Shown: positions 6,272-10,749 of the stretch, piece by piece
Layout: each line of letters starts with the position of its first letter
Position numbering within the stretch: the first letter of the stretch is position 1
Assembly (NCBI GenBank): GCA_900550745.1
Contig: URTO01000037.1
Location: 1 to 10,749 of the forward strand
Reading direction: 5' to 3'
Origin: an uncultured Desulfovibrio sp.
GTDB taxonomy: Bacteria; Desulfobacterota; Desulfovibrionia; Desulfovibrionales; Desulfovibrionaceae
DNA length: 10,749 nucleotides
The notes under the pieces: generated by a model
What the model saw: the letters and a program-made list of their open reading frames with translations, nothing else
Databases searched by the model: none
Told to the model about the DNA's origin: nothing
Translations under genes and position numbers: made by a program

Positions 6272-7059
6272 ATACCTCCACACCCATCATCGAAGCGCGG
6301 GATCTTACGGTCGGCTACGGCAGCTACGTCGTGCAAAGGGATCTCAACTTCACGATAAACCGTCAGGACGTATTCATCATCATGGGGCCGAGCGGATGCG
6401 GCAAAAGCACGCTCCTGCGCGTCCTTGTGGGCCTGCTCCAGCCTGCAAAGGGGCAAGTGCTCTATAAAGGGCAAGACTTTTGGGCCGGAACCGAAAGCGA
6501 ACGCCAGAAGCTCCTCAGCGGCGTGGGCCTGCTCTTCCAGAGCGGCGCGCTGTGGAGCTCCATGACCCTCGCCGAGAATGTGGCCCTGCCCTTGCAGCGC
6601 TATACGAAACTTTCCCCCGCCGAAATCAGGGAGCTGACTTCCCTCAAGCTCGCGCTCGTCGGCCTTGCCGGGTTCGAGGGCTATTACCCGTCCGAAATCA
6701 GCGGCGGCATGCGCAAACGCGCCGGGCTTGCCCGCGCGCTGGCGATGGATCCCGAAATCGTTTTCTTTGACGAACCTTCAGCCGGGCTCGACCCGGTCAG
6801 CGCCGCCCTGCTGGACGAGCTTATCCTTGAACTCAAGGAAAACATGGGCATGACCGTCGTAGTCGTCACCCACGATCTGGACAGCATCTTTACCATCGGC
6901 AACAACAGCGTATTCCTTGATGCGGCGACCCACACCATGATCACGGGCGGCGATCCCCATGCCCTGCGCTGCGATCCGGCGCATCCCGACATCGTCCGCT
7001 TCCTGAACCGCGGCAAAACCGGCTCCTGCCCCACCCCCTCCAAAGGATACCGCTCATGA
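6268..7059 (+). CDS. mlaF: MCE lipid ABC transporter ATPase MlaF
   Basis: The 263-aa ATPase energises the MlaE permease. It shows Walker A GPSGCGKST (40-48), Q-loop Gln91 in the Mla-typical FQSGALWSSMT context, signature ISGGM (144-148), Walker B IVFFDEP (164-170), D-loop SAGLDP and the H-loop His202. The C-terminal tail with HPDIVRFLN (239-247) is typical of MlaF proteins, which use it to clasp the neighbouring subunit. The gene starts in a 4-nt ATGA overlap with mlaE and ends in a 4-nt overlap with mlaD, so the three are translated as a coupled unit. Confidence 0.93.
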   Translation: MNTSTPIIEARDLTVGYGSYVVQRDLNFTINRQDVFIIMGPSGCGKSTLLRVLVGLLQPAKGQVLYKGQDFWAGTESERQKLLSGVGLLFQSGALWSSMTLAENVALPLQRYTKLSPAEIRELTSLKLALVGLAGFEGYYPSEISGGMRKRAGLARALAMDPEIVFFDEPSAGLDPVSAALLDELILELKENMGMTVVVVTHDLDSIFTIGNNSVFLDAATHTMITGGDPHALRCDPAHPDIVRFLNRGKTGSCPTPSKGYRS

Positions 7060-8030
7060 GCAAGCCAGCCAATAAAACCCTCATCGGCGCCTTCGTCGTC
7101 GGGGCCACGGCCCTTCTTCTGCTCGCCATCGCCGTTTTCGGCTCCGGCAAGCTGTTCCAAACGACGAGCCGCTACGTGCTCTTTTTCGACGGCTCCATCA
7201 GCGGGCTTTCCGTTGGGTCGCCCGTCCTGTTCCGCGGCGTCCCGGTGGGCCGCGTCGTCGAAATCCGGCTCACGGGCAACCTTGACAATCTGGTGTTCCA
7301 GACCCCCGTATTCATTGAGCTGAACAAAAAGGACGAAGGGCGCTTCTCCATCTCCGACGGCGACATCTCCAGAAAGGAATACCTTGATCGTTTGGTCAGC
7401 CACGGCCTGCGGGCAACGCTGGCGACCCAGAGCCTGCTCACCGGCCAGCTTATGATCGAGATGGATTTCTATCCCAGAAACCAGATCCCCTATCCCATCA
7501 AGGAAGTCAAAGAGTACGACGACGTACCCGAAATTCCGACCATACCGTCGCAGCTCGACAACATCCTGCAAACGCTTACGACGCTGCCGTATGACGAAAT
7601 CACCTCGAACCTCCTTGAGATTACGGAAGGCGTCAAAAAAATCTTGGGCAACTCCAACACGACGCAGCTGGTCGGCCATATCGACGGGCTGGTGCTCCAG
7701 CTTCAGGAAGTCGGCACCAGCCTCGACAAGACGCTGGCGAGCATCCGCGGGCTTGCCGATCCCTATACGAAGCTGGCGCGGGATACGGACAAACGGCTGT
7801 CCGCAGCGCTGGAGCAGGCGTCACGGGTTCTGAGCCGCATCGAAAACGTCGCCAAGGAAACGGAACTGACCGTCGTTTCCGCCCGCGGCGTGGTCGGCAA
7901 GAACAGCACGACCGTCATCGAGCTCAATCAGGCCATCCGCGAAATCACCAAAGCGGCCCGGGCCGTCCGCGTGTTCGCCAACACGCTTGAGCGCAACCCT
8001 GAATCCGTATTGCGCGGGAAAGTGCGGTAA
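7056..8030 (+). CDS. mlaD: MlaD-like MCE-domain protein with long helical tail
   Basis: The 324-aa protein has one N-terminal membrane anchor (about residues 9-30), then one MCE domain (37-142). The domain has the core GLSVGSPVLFRGVPVGRV (50-67) and the closing LATQSLLTGQLMIEMDF (122-138). Residues 165-315 are almost entirely predicted helix with heptad-like hydrophobics, ending in ARAVRVFANTLERNPES. This is well beyond the ~180 aa of E. coli MlaD and suggests a helical needle above a hexameric MCE ring, as in PqiB or mycobacterial Mce proteins (inference). Lipid would pass through the ring between the inner and outer membranes. AAAGGA at 7041-7046 serves as the ribosome-binding site and the ATG overlaps the mlaF stop. 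A hairpin begins 8 nt after the stop. Confidence 0.9.
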   Translation: MSKPANKTLIGAFVVGATALLLLAIAVFGSGKLFQTTSRYVLFFDGSISGLSVGSPVLFRGVPVGRVVEIRLTGNLDNLVFQTPVFIELNKKDEGRFSISDGDISRKEYLDRLVSHGLRATLATQSLLTGQLMIEMDFYPRNQIPYPIKEVKEYDDVPEIPTIPSQLDNILQTLTTLPYDEITSNLLEITEGVKKILGNSNTTQLVGHIDGLVLQLQEVGTSLDKTLASIRGLADPYTKLARDTDKRLSAALEQASRVLSRIENVAKETELTVVSARGVVGKNSTTVIELNQAIREITKAARAVRVFANTLERNPESVLRGKVR

Positions 8031-8037
8031 AAGCATT

Positions 8038-8073
8038 GCAAAGGAGGGATGGGCCCCTTTCCCCCTCCTTTGC
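8038..8073 (+). terminator. Hairpin after mlaD (terminator or REP-like repeat)
   Basis: A perfect 11-bp stem, GCAAAGGAGGG (8038-8048) with CCCTCCTTTGC (8063-8073), encloses a 14-nt loop containing GGGCCC. No T-tract follows, so classical intrinsic termination is uncertain. The right arm runs into CCCAAGCCC, which also follows the hairpin after the PqiC-like gene. Apart from this I see nothing coding in 8031-8238. Confidence 0.55.
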
Positions 8074-8238
8074 CCAAGCCCTTCAACTCGGTGGAGTGCG
8101 GCACGGCAGGCATTCGAGCGGAAGCCCAATGAAGGGCGGATTGACGGCGGACCCCCGTTTCCTCGCTTGCTGAGTCACTGTATCGCTCTATAAGAAGCGT
8201 AAAGAGCCCCAAAAACGGACTGCCCCCATGAAGGCCCT

Positions 8239-8823
8239 TTAAACATACAGGGAAACGGCGCACCAGACCAGCAGAAGCGCCATGACCGCATTGGCGGCGG
8301 CATGGTGGCTTTGGAGGAAGCGGCGGAATACGGCCCCAAAGAGCGCCCACGAACAAGCGCCGACATAGGCGACAAGCGAAAGCACGGCAACGGAAACGGC
8401 CAGGGGCATAAAGGAATCATAGTACGGAAGCACAAAGGACGAGAAGGCTGTCATCCCATAAAGCATGCCTTTGGGATTGAATAATTGCAGCAGGATCCCT
8501 GAAACGATGCCGTTGGTGGGTGCAAAGCGGGATTCTTCATCCCCTGCCTTTGAGCGCCAGATGCCAAAGGCCATCCAGAGGATATAAGCCGCGCCGACGG
8601 CACGCATTGCGGGTTCCACGTCCGGCAAAAAACGGAATAACGTCGCGCCGAACAGCGCGCACGCCGCCATGATCCCCAAAACGCCCAGCAGGACGCCGAA
8701 ACAGAAGCGGAGGCTTTTTCGGAGCCCATACGTGCTTGCGCATGAAAGCGCCATGATGTTGTTGGGGCCGGGCGTAAAGGACATGATGCACGCGAAAGAC
8801 AGGAAAGCGGCGATGGACGGCAT
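8239..8823 (-). CDS. LysE/RhtB-family amino-acid exporter, EamB-like
   Basis: This is a 194-aa, six-helix inner-membrane exporter of the LysE superfamily. The N-terminus carries the family signature FTPGPNNIMALS (16-27). Mid-protein motifs LLQLFNPKGMLYGMTAFSSF (111-130) and the C-terminal VMALLLVWCAVSL closely resemble E. coli EamB, an exporter of cysteine and O-acetylserine. Substrate assignment is by resemblance only, and other amino acids are possible. The ATG at 8823 is preceded by AAAGGAG at 7-nt spacing. It is transcribed divergently from an XRE-cupin regulator that most likely controls it. The gene lies antisense within what looks like a split MCE operon. Confidence 0.85.
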   Translation of the reverse strand: MPSIAAFLSFACIMSFTPGPNNIMALSCASTYGLRKSLRFCFGVLLGVLGIMAACALFGATLFRFLPDVEPAMRAVGAAYILWMAFGIWRSKAGDEESRFAPTNGIVSGILLQLFNPKGMLYGMTAFSSFVLPYYDSFMPLAVSVAVLSLVAYVGACSWALFGAVFRRFLQSHHAAANAVMALLLVWCAVSLYV

Positions 8824-8852
8824 GGCGGAGCTCCTTTGGACAGGTGCGGCAA

Positions 8853-8881
8853 AGCATACGTTTTGTGCATTATAATGTCAA
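8853..8881 (-). promoter_or_regulatory. Promoter of the LysE-type exporter gene
   Basis: On the minus strand TTGACA (complement of 8876-8881) and TATGCT (complement of 8853-8858) are spaced by exactly 17 nt. Transcription would start near 8846, leaving a ~22-nt leader with an AAAGGAG ribosome-binding site. The -35 shares a base with the -10 of the opposing regulator promoter. Confidence 0.65.
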
Positions 8882-8884
8882 ATA
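8861..8884. promoter_or_regulatory. Shared operator / regulator -10 region between exporter and XRE-cupin gene
   Basis: A perfect 10-bp palindrome CATTATAATG (8868-8877) is flanked by TTTG on the left and CAAA on the right, giving an imperfect dyad of about 21 bp. It contains a perfect rightward -10 TATAAT (8871-8876) for the regulator gene and abuts the exporter -35 at 8876-8881. A protein bound here could block both promoters, so it is the best candidate operator for the XRE-cupin regulator. No good rightward -35 is visible. Confidence 0.5.
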
Positions 8885-9456
8885 TGGACAGGATAACGCC
8901 CTTGGAAAATATCGGCCTGATTGTAGCGGAAAACCTCAAGCGCCTGCGGGAAGAGCGGAAACTCAGCCTTGAGGCCGTAGCGAAAAGCTCCGGCGTAAGC
9001 AAAAGCATGCTCGGACAAATCGAACGCGGCGTGACCAACCCAACCATCTCGATACTCTGGAAAATAGCGAATGGGTTGAAGATTTCTTTTACATCGCTCA
9101 TGATGCGCCCGGAAACGGATGTCGAACTCGTCCGGCGTTCCGCCATAGCGCCGCTTGTCGAAGCAGACGGAACATACAGGAACTATCCGGTATTTCCGTT
9201 CGACAGCTCCCGTGGGTTCGAGATGTACTCCATTGAGCTGGATCCGGGAGCACGGCTTGATGCCGAACCGCATCCCGCTGGAACGCAGGAGTTCATCACG
9301 GTTTTTTCCGGCACGCTGGCCGTACTGCTCAACGGCCAGCGCTGGGCGGTTGGGGACGGCGACTCCATCCGTTTCAAAGCGGATCGGAAACACGCCTACG
9401 CCAACGAGGGAAATACGCCGTGCCGTTTGAGCATGGTCATTTGCTACCCATCTTAA
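8884..9456 (+). CDS. XRE-family HTH transcriptional regulator with C-terminal cupin
   Basis: Residues 12-71 form an XRE/Cro-type helix-turn-helix with the recognition segment SKSMLGQIERG (39-49) and the pattern TNPTISILWKIANGL. Residues 112-188 form a cupin_2 domain, with EPHPAGTQEFITVFSG and GDGDSIRFKADRKHAYANEG. The first metal motif keeps His130 and Glu136 but has only one of the usual two His, so metal or ligand binding is uncertain. Such proteins typically sense a small molecule and control an adjacent exporter. The start is unsure: ATG 8884 is chosen because the -10 at 8871-8876 would start the mRNA at about 8882-8884. ATG 8875 lies inside the -10, and TTG 8902 is a third option. No Shine-Dalgarno precedes the ATGs. 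The lipoprotein gene follows after 16 nt. Confidence 0.85.
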   Translation: MDRITPLENIGLIVAENLKRLREERKLSLEAVAKSSGVSKSMLGQIERGVTNPTISILWKIANGLKISFTSLMMRPETDVELVRRSAIAPLVEADGTYRNYPVFPFDSSRGFEMYSIELDPGARLDAEPHPAGTQEFITVFSGTLAVLLNGQRWAVGDGDSIRFKADRKHAYANEGNTPCRLSMVICYPS

Positions 9457-9472
9457 AGAAAAAGGAAGTCGT

Positions 9473-10075
9473 ATGAAAAAACGCGCCCTTTCCCTGCTGC
9501 TGGCCCTGCTGGCGCTGGCGGGCTTGCTCTCCGCCGCGGGCTGTTCCCTCGGCCGCAGCCCGCGTCCCGATTTCTACATGCTGTCCTCTCCGGCGGAAAA
9601 CAACGTATTGTCAGGAAAAGAGAAAATCTCCGGGCCGCGCGTCGCCATCGGCCCCGTAGCCATTCCGGGCTATCTGGACAGGCCCCAGCTCTTCCTGCGT
9701 GACAGCAATGACGTCAAAGTCGAGCTGGCCGAGTTCAACCACTGGAGCGAACCGTTCGGCGAAGGGGTGATCCGGGTGCTCTGCGACGCCGTCTCCGCAT
9801 CCCTTGCCCCGCGCAAAGGACTGGCCTCCCCCATCCGTTCGCAACAGCCTTTCCAGTGGCGCATTGCCGTGGATATCGCCCGTTTTGACGGCGCACCCAA
9901 CGGCAACGTCATCCTTGATGCGGGCTGGAGCCTCGTGAACGAGAACGGCGAAGAACTCAATTCGGGCCGTTTTGTGCAACACGCCCCCGCCGGCCCCGAC
10001 ATCCCCTCGATGGTACAGGCCCAGAGTACCCTCCTCGCCCAGTTCGGCGCGATGTTGGGACAGATGATTCCATAG
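9473..10075 (+). CDS. PqiC-like (DUF330) ABC-transport auxiliary lipoprotein
   Basis: The 200-aa protein begins with a lipoprotein signal: MKKR, a hydrophobic run and the lipobox AAGC with Cys24 as the acylated residue. The residue after Cys is Ser rather than Asp, consistent with sorting to the outer membrane. The mature part has the DUF330/PqiC features RPDFYML (31-37), a VAIGPVAIPGYLDRPQLFLR block and an EFNHWSEPFGEGVIRVL segment. PqiC and its relatives form an outer-membrane ring that meets the MCE tunnel, so this is probably the outer-membrane partner of the MlaEFD genes upstream. It is separated from mlaD by the exporter/regulator pair and sits 16 nt behind the regulator with its own AAGGAAG site, implying co-transcription with the regulator. 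Confidence 0.85.
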   Translation: MKKRALSLLLALLALAGLLSAAGCSLGRSPRPDFYMLSSPAENNVLSGKEKISGPRVAIGPVAIPGYLDRPQLFLRDSNDVKVELAEFNHWSEPFGEGVIRVLCDAVSASLAPRKGLASPIRSQQPFQWRIAVDIARFDGAPNGNVILDAGWSLVNENGEELNSGRFVQHAPAGPDIPSMVQAQSTLLAQFGAMLGQMIP

Positions 10076-10084
10076 GAAAGGGAA

Positions 10085-10128
10085 GAAGGGAGAGGGAACC
10101 TTTCCGGTGAAAGTTTTCCTCTCCCTTC
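10085..10128 (+). terminator. Long hairpin after the lipoprotein gene (terminator or REP-like repeat)
   Basis: Arms 10085-10104 and 10109-10128 pair over 20 positions with one G-T wobble and one mismatch, around a 4-base CGGT loop. It lies 9 nt after the stop codon. No T-run follows; instead the right arm leads into CCCAAGCCC. The 17 bases at 10121-10137 match 8065-8081 at 15 positions. It is strong enough to stop transcription or protect the mRNA end, but the shared trailer suggests a dispersed palindromic repeat. Confidence 0.6.
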
Positions 10129-10309
10129 CCCAAGCCCCTCCCCAAAAAGACGGCCAAGACCTCCAGACAATGCCGGGGGATTGGAACGCGGTGACCGCTT
10201 AACGCATTTTTGCTGTTTGCCTACGGCGGATTACAGCAGTTCAGCCTGCTCTACTCCCCTCCTCCTTTTTCCTGATTCCATATGCAGGGCCGCATTTCCC
10301 GTTCTCCTA

Positions 10310-10645
10310 CTCCTGCCGTACCCACGGAAAGCCTCTAGCCCAAAAGCTCTCTCCCGCTATTTTACGAACTTTTCCAAAGCGTCCCGCGATTTCAACAGCA
10401 CATTTCCTTTTCAGCTAGCCTGATCTCCGACACGCTATAGGACGGAATCAACAACGTTGTATATAAGCCGTAGAGAAGGGCCTTTGTGGAACGGTGCATC
10501 CCCGGTGGTTCGCTACTTCGTGAAACAAATTCACTCGTTCCCGCCGAAAATTGCCGCACAAAATCTTTTCCCGTATTTGGGCTCCAAGCAACGTGCTATT
10601 TGCACTCCCAGTGCTTGTATGCTGTCCCCTTTGTAATCGCTTCAT
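10310..10645 (-). pseudogene. Decayed DUF1016 (YhcG-like) nuclease gene remnant
   Basis: No intact frame exists, but pieces in successive minus-strand frames resemble DUF1016/YhcG proteins in the right order. IQALGVQIARCLEPKYGKRF (10620-10561) is followed one frame over by NFRRERVNLFHEV (10552-10514), matching the family pattern ending YGKxFSxxNLRRMxxFxxVF. Next come SLRLIYNVVDSVL (10476-10438, like STRxLxxxIDSMLYER), DALEKFV (10383-10363), RGF (10336-10328) and, if one base at 10320 is removed, VGRQE (10325-10310). The last three fit the family's LEKFLLELGxGFAFVGRQ. Several stops, frameshifts and a large internal deletion are implied, and the PD-(D/E)XK catalytic part is not recognisable. 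I matched this by eye from memory, so it is tentative. No gene is seen in the rest of this area (10129-10309). Confidence 0.45.
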
Positions 10646-10749
10646 AAAAAGCCTCCCTGTTCTGCTTTGGACGGTTCGGACAAGAAGGATGTTTACTGCT
10701 TTAGGTCGTGTCGACTATTAGATATAATCTATTAAAATGTTTAGCTATT
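10646..10749. other. AT-rich window edge, no gene seen
   Basis: Base composition drops sharply to AT-rich after about 10711. A small dyad TAGAT-ATA-ATCTA (around 10720-10732) contains a perfect TATAAT (10723-10728), and an ATG at 10737 opens a frame that leaves the window after a few codons. This may be the upstream region or end of another element, but nothing can be named with confidence. Confidence 0.3.

Noticed and set aside
5024..6283. Long minus-strand frame opposite mlaE
   Set aside because: It is antisense to a clear STAS-MlaE gene, is rich in His, Asp and Glu, and has no recognisable domain.
8836..8883. TTG 8836 as the start of the XRE-cupin regulator
   Set aside because: It would place the promoter and palindrome inside the coding region and adds residues foreign to the family.
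10181..10423. An 80-residue + strand open frame in the right intergenic region
   Set aside because: It has no ribosome-binding site, no family resemblance and a composition of Ser, Leu and Pro typical of random frames; the opposite strand carries the nuclease relic.
10448..10645. A 65-residue minus-strand open frame as an intact small gene
   Set aside because: Its recognisable part (NFRRERVNLFHEV) continues a pattern begun in another frame, so it is better read as one piece of a frameshifted pseudogene.
1..10749. CRISPR array, tRNA, rRNA or riboswitch
   Set aside because: No regularly spaced repeats, cloverleaf or known riboswitch core was seen on either strand.

Overview
The window reads as chromosomal DNA from a GC-rich, anaerobic Gram-negative bacterium, most likely of the Desulfovibrionaceae (Desulfovibrio/Bilophila type). 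This is an inference from the look of the proteins (pilin, Cys-containing GrpE, Feo proteins), the TGAAAAT-type Fur box and an outer-membrane lipid-transport operon. No rRNA, tRNA or CRISPR array is visible. The last ~600 bases are gene-poor and become AT-rich at the edge.

Left part (1-3241). A type IV prepilin-like gene on the + strand, with a possible sigma-54 promoter, runs tail-to-tail into a minus-strand ferrous-iron uptake operon. That operon is transcribed leftwards as a small FeoB-associated Cys-rich membrane protein, then feoA, then feoB, and carries a good promoter with an overlapping Fur-box-like dyad. The pilin and FeoB reading frames each run on into the antisense of the other, which suggests their 3' ends were fused by a deletion or rearrangement.

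Middle (3345-8073). A divergent promoter drives a solitary OppD/DppD-type peptide-transporter ATPase. Next come grpE and a tightly coupled MCE lipid-transport operon: a STAS-MlaE fusion permease, the MlaF ATPase and an MlaD-like protein with a long helical tail. Start and stop codons abut or overlap (2-nt gap, then two ATGA overlaps), so grpE is probably co-transcribed with the transporter.

Right part (8074-10749). The PqiC-like lipoprotein expected to complete the MCE system lies 1.4 kb downstream of mlaD. It is separated from it by a divergent lysE-type exporter/XRE-cupin regulator pair that shares one compact promoter-operator region. The lipoprotein gene sits 16 nt behind the regulator and probably depends on its promoter. 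Two hairpins with related trailing sequences follow mlaD and the lipoprotein gene and look like one family of terminators or REP-like repeats. The right end holds a decayed remnant resembling a DUF1016 (YhcG-like) nuclease gene and possibly the first bases of an insertion sequence.

There is no clear wholly new system. The points most worth a second look are the reciprocal pilin/feoB run-on, the cassette splitting the MCE operon, the paired hairpins and the nuclease relic.
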